Virus record (IMG/VR): IMGVR_UViG_3300044620_000517
Location: 1-25,024 of that record
Strand: one strand, 5' to 3'
Length of the DNA stretch: 25,024 bases
Source of the DNA: a virus
Shown: in pieces, positions 1-5,830 of the stretch
How positions within the stretch are numbered: position 1 is the stretch's first letter
How the letters are laid out: every line of letters begins with the position of its first letter
Program-made: the position numbers and the translations under genes
The notes under the pieces: model-generated
What the model saw: the letters and a program-made list of their open reading frames with translations, nothing else
Told to the model about the DNA's origin: nothing
The model's database searches: none

Positions 1-16
1 CCGCTAAACAGACGGA

Positions 17-196
17 ATGAACTTCCTGGCCGACCTCGTTATGAAGCTGGTCATCTGGCTTCATGCGCTGACCAAGCAGGACACAACAAATGAAGACGCC
101 AAGAAACAACCTGATCTTAAGCGCGGTCTTCTTGATCGTGTGCGCGAGCATGAGCGTGAGCTGCGCGAGCCGAGTGATTTACGTCCCCCACGGTGA
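17..196 (+). CDS. Small membrane protein, candidate inner-membrane spanin (Rz-like)
   Basis: A 59-residue reading frame starts at ATG 17, ten bases after an in-frame TAA (5-7), and ends at TGA 194-196. Residues 3-19 (FLADLVMKLVIWLHALT) form one hydrophobic segment near the N terminus. The rest is strongly charged and helix-prone (LLDRVREHERELRE), like the layout of a Rz-type inner-membrane spanin, though it is shorter than usual. The next gene, a lipoprotein-like protein, starts inside it at 90 in a different frame; such nesting is typical of Rz/Rz1 pairs, which fuse inner and outer membranes at lysis of Gram-negative hosts. The role is inferred from layout. It could instead be a small holin-like protein. 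The start has only a weak purine stretch (acgga) before it. Confidence 0.5.
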   Translation: MNFLADLVMKLVIWLHALTKQDTTNEDAKKQPDLKRGLLDRVREHERELREPSDLRPPR

Positions 197-320
197 GCCG
201 GTGAGGCTTGCTGAGGACGTTAAGGCTAAGGTTTGGGTCGTTGACGCGAGCGGCAAATCGGTGCGTAGTCAGAACCGTATTACCATCCATGAAGGCTGGT
301 ATGCACTCCCAAAAGAATGA
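90..320 (+). CDS. Small secreted lipoprotein-like protein, candidate outer-membrane spanin (Rz1-like)
   Basis: This 76-residue protein has a basic N terminus (MKTPRNN), a hydrophobic core (LILSAVFLIVCASM) and a cysteine at residue 25 after SVS. That resembles a signal peptide with a near-canonical lipobox, except that position -3 is Ser rather than Leu. The mature part (VPHGEPVRLAEDVKAKVWV, then EGWYALP) looks like a small beta-rich domain that I recall from many Gram-negative phages. It overlaps the upstream membrane-protein gene by 107 bases in another frame and ends in ATGA with the next gene. An AGGA motif lies about 10 bases before the start. Established knowledge: nested small lipoproteins in lysis blocks are o-spanins. 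I infer that role here; no sequence search was possible. Confidence 0.7.
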   Translation: MKTPRNNLILSAVFLIVCASMSVSCASRVIYVPHGEPVRLAEDVKAKVWVVDASGKSVRSQNRITIHEGWYALPKE

Positions 321-463
321 GCAATAACGCACCGTACAAAGGTTCGCCGTCTGTTAAGGTTGGCGGCAGCGGACCTTACAAGCAGTCACCGCCTCCGAAG
401 CCGCCGGTTAAGCCGAAGCCGCAGCCGGTTCCGAGTGGCAGCGGACCGTATCGCGGTAAGTGA
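317..463 (+). CDS. Short Pro/Gly/Lys-rich protein of unknown function
   Basis: A 48-residue frame starts at ATG 317 in an ATGA overlap with the preceding lipoprotein gene and stops at TGA 461-463, just before a terminator hairpin. The product is low in complexity: a central Pro-Lys stretch (PPPKPPVKPKPQPVP) lies between repeats of a Gly-Pro-Tyr motif (APYKG, GSGPYK, GSGPYRGK). No hydrophobic segment or known domain is visible, so it is probably disordered and basic. Placement as the last gene of the plus-strand block and the stop-start coupling support it as a real gene. A virion decoration or cell-wall-associated function would be a guess. Confidence 0.5.
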   Translation: MSNNAPYKGSPSVKVGGSGPYKQSPPPKPPVKPKPQPVPSGSGPYRGK

Positions 464-474
464 TTTAAACGAAA

Positions 475-507
475 ATCCCCCGGTGGTAATGAAAACCATC
501 GGGGGAT
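475..507. terminator. Bidirectional hairpin terminator between convergent operons
   Basis: A 13-base stem (475-487 pairing with 495-507, one position pairing G-U or A-C depending on strand) encloses a 7-base loop. On the plus strand it is followed by AATTGTTTT; on the minus strand by a short T run from AAAA at 472-475. It sits between the last plus gene (ends 463) and the last minus gene (ends 528), as expected for a shared intrinsic terminator. Confidence 0.8.
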
Positions 508-527
508 AATTGTTTTGGAGCGTAGGT

Positions 528-1709
528 TCAGCGTCCTAACGACTTCATCACGCTGGCAACGAAGTCTTCACTCTTCGCAGCGTTTGTGCTGGCAGGCCTG
601 GAACCGCCGGTCGTCGCGCGTGAGCTGACTCCAGGCTCGCTTCCGCGATACTTTGAGAGTTCAGCTTGCAGGCGCTTGTTCACCTCAACCTGAGCATAGA
701 GCAGTTCGCGGTACTTCGGCGCAGCAGCGGCCCACAGAGCAGCCTTAGCCAAGTCCTCTTCACTGTTCTCACCGTTGAAGATCTGCTGGGCGAGACTGAG
801 TCGGCCATTCAACTCGGTGTTCCATTCATCATCTCCTTCGCGCGGTTCAAAGATTTCAAGCGCGCGAGCATTCTCGCTCACCTTAGCCCAGGTCTTGGTG
901 GCCGACTCTAGCGCAGCCTTAGTACCCTCCTCGTTGTCCTGCTGGTATTTCGAGATGACGGCGTCGTAATCAGCCTTCGCCTCGGAAATCTCTGACGCGC
1001 GCTCGCCGTTGATTTCTTCGTACTTCACAATCAGCGCGCCGAGCTTTGCCTTCTTGGACGGAGAAAGCCCTTCGACAATGTCGTCGATCTGCGAGTTGCG
1101 ATAGTCGCTCTCAGGAGACTTGAGCAAATCAACAAGTCGCTCGCCGTCAGTTCCAACAAGGTTCTTCACGGAATCAAAGACGCCGCTAATCTTGCCTTCG
1201 TACTTCTTGACGAACTCAGGGTGACGCTCGACATCGAGGATGCGAACACGCTCGGAAAGCGCGTCACGCTCTTCCTGCAATGTCTTGAGCTGAGCTTCGT
1301 AGTTCGGATTGGCAGTCTTTCCAGACTTCAGCTCATCCAACTGCTTGGCCAGCAAAGCCTTCTCTTCCTTGATCTTGCGGAAAGCATCAGCGGCCTTCGT
1401 AGACTTGATCGTCTCGGGAATATCGGAATCAGCGTCCGTAGAAGTCGGAGCCTCGGCCTGCTGCTTTTTCGTACCGAACATCCGCTCGATATCCATCTCG
1501 GCTTTGCTGAGCTTGGATGCGTCAGTTGGCTTGATCGGCTTCTGCTTCGTCGCTTTCGGCTCTTCCGTAATCTGCGAGGCAGAATTGGCCGACTCATCAG
1601 CCAATGCGGCGTCATCAATGCCACTTGCCTTGAAAGCGTCGATGAACGAGCTGCCGAAGTCAGGGGTTGTTCCGCTGTTGGTGAGAGGTGAGTTCAGTGG
1701 TTCTTCCAT
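528..1709 (-). CDS. Scaffold-like coiled-coil protein (putative capsid assembly scaffold)
   Basis: This 393-residue protein is acidic, with a long low-complexity N terminus rich in Ser, Ala, Asp and Lys (about 1-100). Strong heptad-like helices follow at about 103-160 (KIKEEKALLAKQLDEL and onward) and 335-355, and the C terminus is short and basic (VASVMKSLGR). There are no cysteines, no enzyme motifs and no membrane segments. Composition and layout match tailed-phage scaffolding proteins, which fill the procapsid and often bind the capsid protein through a basic C-terminal helix. It is the last gene of the minus-strand operon that starts with terminase and includes portal, which fits a head role. 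Oddly, no capsid gene follows; a terminator does. The start (ATG 1709, 6 bases after the previous stop) has no clear Shine-Dalgarno sequence. Confidence 0.6.
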   Translation of the reverse strand: MEEPLNSPLTNSGTTPDFGSSFIDAFKASGIDDAALADESANSASQITEEPKATKQKPIKPTDASKLSKAEMDIERMFGTKKQQAEAPTSTDADSDIPETIKSTKAADAFRKIKEEKALLAKQLDELKSGKTANPNYEAQLKTLQEERDALSERVRILDVERHPEFVKKYEGKISGVFDSVKNLVGTDGERLVDLLKSPESDYRNSQIDDIVEGLSPSKKAKLGALIVKYEEINGERASEISEAKADYDAVISKYQQDNEEGTKAALESATKTWAKVSENARALEIFEPREGDDEWNTELNGRLSLAQQIFNGENSEEDLAKAALWAAAAPKYRELLYAQVEVNKRLQAELSKYRGSEPGVSSRATTGGSRPASTNAAKSEDFVASVMKSLGR

Positions 1710-1715
1710 AATTTG

Positions 1716-2039
1716 TTAGTATTGCTTATCGAATGTCGCTTCTGGTTCTTTCGCTGTTTCAGTTACTGCCAATTTACGAAGGTTTTCAAGACAATGCGCG
1801 TAGCCAGCGGTTACACCGGCAGCGAAAATAATGTCCGATTCCTTACTGCCATGAGACGGCATCGGAACTGGCATTGATTCAGCCACGATGCGTAAAGCCA
1901 TCCGAAGAATCGGATTTTGCAGAATTTGAGCGAGTTCAGCCTGCTGGGCATCAGTCTGCCAGTCAGATACATTTACGTCAGGCAGCTCCAGCAGGTTCTT
2001 CGGGTTCTCGTTCTTCAAGCCTCTTAGCCAGTTCATCAT
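1716..2039 (-). CDS. Small phage protein of unknown function upstream of the scaffold-like gene
   Basis: This 107-residue protein begins with two consecutive Met codons. Its core (AQILQNPILRMALRIV, then AAGVTAGYAHCLENLRKLA) resembles small helical proteins I recall beside scaffold or capsid genes of short-tailed phages. Their function is not known to me. There is no signal peptide or membrane segment. Its 5' end overlaps the preceding beta-propeller gene by 62 bases in a different frame, and it is followed after 6 bases by the scaffold-like gene. It probably belongs to the original head module, with the sugar/methyl genes inserted before it. Confidence 0.6.
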   Translation of the reverse strand: MMNWLRGLKNENPKNLLELPDVNVSDWQTDAQQAELAQILQNPILRMALRIVAESMPVPMPSHGSKESDIIFAAGVTAGYAHCLENLRKLAVTETAKEPEATFDKQY

Positions 2040-3321
2040 ATCTTGTCTTCGTGTTTCGTTTCAGTTTGTGCTTTGGGGGAATTGGGTCGAGAACCTCATC
2101 CAATCGGATTGGATTCTCTTTGTTGACGACATCGCGATTCGGCCGGATGACCTTGGTGATTTCAAGCATGTCGCCCAGCGGCAGCTTGATGTAGCCGCAA
2201 TCAACATCGTTGATGCCGTAAGACACGACGAATTGATTCTTTGCACTGTCGTAGAATGCGCCACACGGGAAGACGACCGCCGGAAGCCCCGGCCACCAGT
2301 CTTGCTGATTTGTTCCGGTCAGGATCGGCAAAGTCGTCATCCGAGCGATGCGAAACGGAGGCTTTGCCTCGAAGGCATATGCGCCCATGTAGTACCGACG
2401 CTTTTTGTTTATCCACGGCAAAGAGCTGTGGAAGAAGGTCCAGTACAGACCGTCAACGTAGATTGGGTTTGAACCGCCTCGGACCTCTCCAAACTTCCAA
2501 AGAGGGTTGAACTCGTCGGTAACGTATTCAGCTTCCTTCTCAAGACGCCCATTAAGGCGCAATACGACATGAGGATTGGCCGAATACACCATGTGTGGCG
2601 CGTTGTCGTGGACGAAGTAGAGCCAGTTCTTCTCATGGCCATCGTTGATCATGGCCTGCGCGTAGTTGTTGCCGTAGATTGGATCGAAACGGCCAACATT
2701 TAGGAACTGCTTATCGAGCAGGAACATCCCTTGGTGCGCGTACGACTTGAATGGGACGAACGTGCAGCAGCTTAGTCCATACTTGTCGCCGAACTTAACG
2801 ACGCGAGGATCTTCGAACTGCTCGTTCGGATAATGAGAAATCAGCGTTGCGAGTGCTTTCTTGGTGGCTCGCAGATTCTGGCTGAGTTCGAAAATAACAA
2901 TGTCGTTCTTCTCGACGTAGACATCTTCATCTTTTTCTCGCTTGTTTCGACAACGACGTGCAAAGAGCAGGATCTTTCCGTCAGGATCTTGCGTAATCGC
3001 CGGATTGAAGTAATAGGTTCCAGTTTCTTCAGGCAGGACAATTTTGCCCACCTCCCAGTCAACCTGTTCGGCCAACTTGGGAACGTCATTTTTTGCGTAG
3101 CTCATTAGGAATTCTGCTGCGAATTTGATTTCGTCGTAGAGAGAAAGCCAATGATCGCGTTCCTCGCGGACCTCGGTCAAATGCTCCTCATGTTCTTTGG
3201 TTCGAATCTCAAGCGTTCGTTTCAGATCCTCAATTTCATTCAGAAGATCCGCTTGGCCATCACCGCCATTTGCGAATCGCTTGAGTGCTTTAAGAGACAG
3301 CTCTCGGATGATGTCTTTCAT
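1978..3321 (-). CDS. GH130-like five-bladed beta-propeller protein with N-terminal coiled coil
   Basis: This 447-residue protein has a charged coiled coil at about 23-62 and then a propeller with blade motifs of the GH43/GH130/GH32 superfamily: FNPAI (105-109), EDPRV (170-174), GGSNP (282-286), VVFPCGA (349-355) and YGINDVDCGY (368-377). The EDPR and VFPCG signatures are most like GH130 enzymes, which phosphorolyse or hydrolyse beta-mannosides. A role in making or trimming a glycan is inferred from these motifs and from the neighbouring glycosyltransferases. I chose ATG 3321, 15 bases after the previous stop; a TTG at 3339 in a TTGA overlap is an alternative. The coiled-coil head is unusual for GH130 and may mediate oligomerisation or virion anchoring. 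The charged C-terminal tail overlaps the next gene. Confidence 0.7.
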   Translation of the reverse strand: MKDIIRELSLKALKRFANGGDGQADLLNEIEDLKRTLEIRTKEHEEHLTEVREERDHWLSLYDEIKFAAEFLMSYAKNDVPKLAEQVDWEVGKIVLPEETGTYYFNPAITQDPDGKILLFARRCRNKREKDEDVYVEKNDIVIFELSQNLRATKKALATLISHYPNEQFEDPRVVKFGDKYGLSCCTFVPFKSYAHQGMFLLDKQFLNVGRFDPIYGNNYAQAMINDGHEKNWLYFVHDNAPHMVYSANPHVVLRLNGRLEKEAEYVTDEFNPLWKFGEVRGGSNPIYVDGLYWTFFHSSLPWINKKRRYYMGAYAFEAKPPFRIARMTTLPILTGTNQQDWWPGLPAVVFPCGAFYDSAKNQFVVSYGINDVDCGYIKLPLGDMLEITKVIRPNRDVVNKENPIRLDEVLDPIPPKHKLKRNTKTRYDELAKRLEEREPEEPAGAA

Positions 3322-3335
3322 TTTGAATTCGCCAA

Positions 3336-3935
3336 TCAATCTGGAATCTCAGTTTCGAACTGGTCGGCCACCCTTGGAAGGATGGAGTAAGAGTTCAAAA
3401 GATGCCGACTTTTGAAGTAAATTAGCAAATCAATGTGAGCCGAAATTTCAACAGTCGTCTCAAGCAATGGCTTCAACGCTTTCCGTCGAACAAGATAGGC
3501 GTGAGTGCAAAGCGGATGGCAGCGATACAAGTTGTGGCCAACTTTTTCCTCAACACGACCGGCGGAGCAGCATGATCCGGCAAAAATCATGTCCCAATCT
3601 TTTGGAGCCTCCTTCAGCGCAAGCTCGATTGCCTCTTTCCACCCATCTCGGAAAACAACGTCGTCCTCAAGAACCAACCAGTGGTTCTCACCTTCGGACA
3701 TCTCAAGCGCACTCCAGAGCATGATGTGCGACATGGTGCATCCGATGTGCTTGGCGCAGATGTAGTAGGGATTTATCGGATCATCTTCGGTGTACGGAAT
3801 CGTCGCCTTAAGTCCAGACTTTGCACCGTTCAGACCGTAGAAGAACTTGAACTTTTCAATTCCAGCTTTCTTGAGGCTTTCTTTTACAAAATCGATGCGT
3901 TTAGAGCCGCGCTGGGTGATGACAATTGGAATCAT
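3336..3935 (-). CDS. Glycosyltransferase family 25-type (LPS glycosyltransferase-like)
   Basis: This 199-residue protein has the GT25 pattern: an N-terminal start on a short beta-strand (IPIVITQRGSKR), GCTMSH (65-70), WLVLEDDVVF (86-95) with the acidic EDD at 90-92, and THAYLVRR (144-151) followed by an Asp in HIDL (168-171). GT25 enzymes transfer sugars such as galactose from nucleotide sugars to lipooligosaccharide or protein acceptors and act in the cytoplasm. It is of usual length for the family and looks intact. Its start overlaps the upstream methyltransferase stop (ATGA), so the two are probably translated together. The acceptor could be host LPS precursors, a phage protein or DNA; the sequence does not decide. 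Confidence 0.85.
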   Translation of the reverse strand: MIPIVITQRGSKRIDFVKESLKKAGIEKFKFFYGLNGAKSGLKATIPYTEDDPINPYYICAKHIGCTMSHIMLWSALEMSEGENHWLVLEDDVVFRDGWKEAIELALKEAPKDWDMIFAGSCCSAGRVEEKVGHNLYRCHPLCTHAYLVRRKALKPLLETTVEISAHIDLLIYFKSRHLLNSYSILPRVADQFETEIPD

Positions 3936-4555
3936 TTTTTGGTCTTTTGATAAATTGAAAATACGCTTTCTTTGAGGTCATACCGCTGAATCAGGGTGCA
4001 GTATTTTTCCACAAATCGAATCGCAGTCTGCGTCGATTCCCAATTCACATCGTCCATCACGATGTAACCGCCAACCTTGAGCTTCGGAAGCCAGTTGACG
4101 ACATCGCTCGTAGACGGCCATTCGGCGTGATTGGCGTCGATGTGAACCATGTCCATGTCGGGCAGGAATCGCGACGCATCCCAAGACGACATGCGGCAGA
4201 ATTGGATATGGCGAACAACTTCTGCACGGACACAGTGGCGAACGAAAGCCTCGTAATGGCCGTCCAAATCAAGCGTCGCCCACCATTCTTGATTGGCTGC
4301 ATTTTCGTCGTCGATGCAGTCCTCTTTCTTCCAAGAGTCAATGGCGTAAACCGTGCCACTTCCGTTCAGCTTACAGGCGTAGGCTAGTGCGAGCGTTGAC
4401 TTGCCTTCGAAGACGCCTATCTCAGCAATTCGCTGTGGCTTGTTGTCGATGACAAGTTTTCCAATCTCGAAGCCTTTTTCAGAATCGCACCAGCCGCCCA
4501 TTTTTGGAAATTGGTCGGCGACAAAATTTCTAAGCGCATCGTATTGGCTGCTCAT
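3932..4555 (-). CDS. Class I SAM-dependent methyltransferase (Methyltransf_24 type)
   Basis: This 207-residue protein carries a Rossmann methyltransferase fold: AEIGVFEGKSTL (44-55) is the SAM-binding motif I, AIDSW (71-75) the acidic ribose-binding strand, HIDANH (138-143) the Asp/His strand 4 region, and VMDDV (166-170) strand 5. This pattern matches the Methyltransf_24/TylF-like group, which often O-methylates sugars and needs a metal; the HxD and DD motifs agree. I chose ATG 4555 because it overlaps the preceding stop as ATGA and begins the conserved fold; upstream codons back to 4762 overlap the previous gene. Flanking glycosyltransferases suggest a sugar substrate, by inference. Confidence 0.8.
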   Translation of the reverse strand: MSSQYDALRNFVADQFPKMGGWCDSEKGFEIGKLVIDNKPQRIAEIGVFEGKSTLALAYACKLNGSGTVYAIDSWKKEDCIDDENAANQEWWATLDLDGHYEAFVRHCVRAEVVRHIQFCRMSSWDASRFLPDMDMVHIDANHAEWPSTSDVVNWLPKLKVGGYIVMDDVNWESTQTAIRFVEKYCTLIQRYDLKESVFSIYQKTKK

Positions 4556-5118
4556 TTTGGGTGGATATAGGTGACTGACTTTCTGAAAAGAGGATTCGTG
4601 AACACCTTGATGACCGTGGACCGTGGCCAACACAAAGGCTCTGCGGTAATGCTCAGCGGCCTGAACTGACCGTTTTGAATGTCGTTCGATGCACCGGGAT
4701 GTTCGTTTACGATCAATGCCGACTTGTGACGAGTGGAGATGATTTCGAGAATCCTTCGGCACTCTGAAAACTCAAGATGCTGCAAGACATCCTTGATGTG
4801 AACGAGGTCGAACGATTCTTGAATGTCTTCGATGCTATCGGCGCTGATGTCGGTTCCAAGCGGAGCTTTTGATTTCGCGAATGCCGTCGCAACCGGACTG
4901 ACATCGATGCCCTTGTAGCGAACCCCAGACAGATCAATCATCGACATCAACTGCCAGTCTCCGCAGCCGACATCCAAGATCGACTTGATCTTGTTTTCTC
5001 GGATGAACGAGTTGAGAAACTTGACGTATTTTGCGGTATTTGACGGATGCGAGCCAGGACCGGAACCGCCGTTCCATTCGTCAGTCAGGTAGATTCGGTC
5101 AAAGATATTTTGAAGCAT
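4552..5118 (-). CDS. Class I SAM-dependent methyltransferase
   Basis: This 188-residue protein shows a clear motif I (ILDVGCGDW, 47-55), GIDVS (70-74) for the acidic loop, and FDLVHIKDVLQHL (103-115) as the motif IV region. These are typical of small-molecule methyltransferases of the Methyltransf_11/25 type. It differs in family from the next methyltransferase, so the pair did not arise by recent duplication. Its start (ATG 5118) lies 20 bases inside the upstream glycosyltransferase gene and its stop overlaps the next start. The substrate is unknown; a sugar or glycan intermediate is likely from context. No Shine-Dalgarno sequence is evident. Confidence 0.8.
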   Translation of the reverse strand: MLQNIFDRIYLTDEWNGGSGPGSHPSNTAKYVKFLNSFIRENKIKSILDVGCGDWQLMSMIDLSGVRYKGIDVSPVATAFAKSKAPLGTDISADSIEDIQESFDLVHIKDVLQHLEFSECRRILEIISTRHKSALIVNEHPGASNDIQNGQFRPLSITAEPLCWPRSTVIKVFTNPLFRKSVTYIHPK

Positions 5119-5830
5119 GCAGGCAGTAGGTGTTTTCGCGTTTTAAAATTTCATTCTCGGTAAGTGCGCGCATTTTTTGGTCATGGTAGGTGCGCCACAA
5201 GTGGGCAATGGAACAGCCATCCAGAGAGTGGATTCCATCCCAATACCTATGTGAGCCGCAATGCATGAACCCAAGCATTTCAAAATCAACAGCCTTGGCT
5301 AACCCCGGATTTTCTTTGTGCAGTTTCCACGGATACTGGACAGAAATCTCGTTCCACCCTCCCCCGTCAAACTCCTGCCACTTCTGAAGCCACTTCCATT
5401 GGAACCGGCTGTGCATCTGCGAGAACATGATTGCGTTGCAAAGGCCAATGGTCGGCTCGTCCCCGCAGAATTCACGACCGATTACAGTGTCATGGTTTAG
5501 CCAGTCTTCTGGAAACGGAGCAACCGTGATGGTGTCCGTGTCAGCGTAGACGCCGCCCATTGCGTACAGAACGGTGTGCCGAATCAGGTCTGCGCGATGC
5601 TGATGCTGCGGGATGTTGTTACCGTTCCATGTTTTCGGATTTCCGATTGGCATCAAGCGAACCGGAACCTTCGATTTGAGCTTTTCCCACTGCTCGCCGG
5701 TAGGCTCTTGTGGAGTCCAAAGAAAAACGCTCCAGTCAGGATTGTTCATCCATGCTGAAGCGATTGCGATGCGTTCGCAGATGTTGAATCCGTCGTCGTG
5801 AAGACCGTGAACGAAGTGTATGTTTTTCAT
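5099..5830 (-). CDS. DXD-motif glycosyltransferase (Gly_transf_sug / GT32-like)
   Basis: This 243-residue protein starts with a Rossmann-like strand (IHFVHGLHDDGFN). It has the family hallmark around RADLIRHTVLYAMGGVYADT (79-98), including the DTD metal-binding triad at 97-99. That pattern defines the sugar-binding DXD domain found in GT32 and related enzymes, which transfer a sugar from a nucleotide donor. The C-terminal HCGSHRYWDG and HLWRTYHD stretches match the acceptor-side half. It is the first gene of the sugar/methyl cassette and overlaps the portal stop in ATGA, so it is coupled to a head gene. Length is typical and no defect is visible. Confidence 0.85.
   Translation of the reverse strand: MKNIHFVHGLHDDGFNICERIAIASAWMNNPDWSVFLWTPQEPTGEQWEKLKSKVPVRLMPIGNPKTWNGNNIPQHQHRADLIRHTVLYAMGGVYADTDTITVAPFPEDWLNHDTVIGREFCGDEPTIGLCNAIMFSQMHSRFQWKWLQKWQEFDGGGWNEISVQYPWKLHKENPGLAKAVDFEMLGFMHCGSHRYWDGIHSLDGCSIAHLWRTYHDQKMRALTENEILKRENTYCLHASKYL

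Noticed and set aside
1221-1719. Two overlapping plus-strand open frames opposite the scaffold-like gene
   Set aside because: Products are Leu/Ser/Arg-rich antisense translations; the sense protein has coherent coiled-coil character.
4556-4762. Extension of the second methyltransferase by 69 codons
   Set aside because: The extension overlaps the upstream methyltransferase gene in another frame and is basic, low-quality sequence; the ATGA junction at 4555 is clear.
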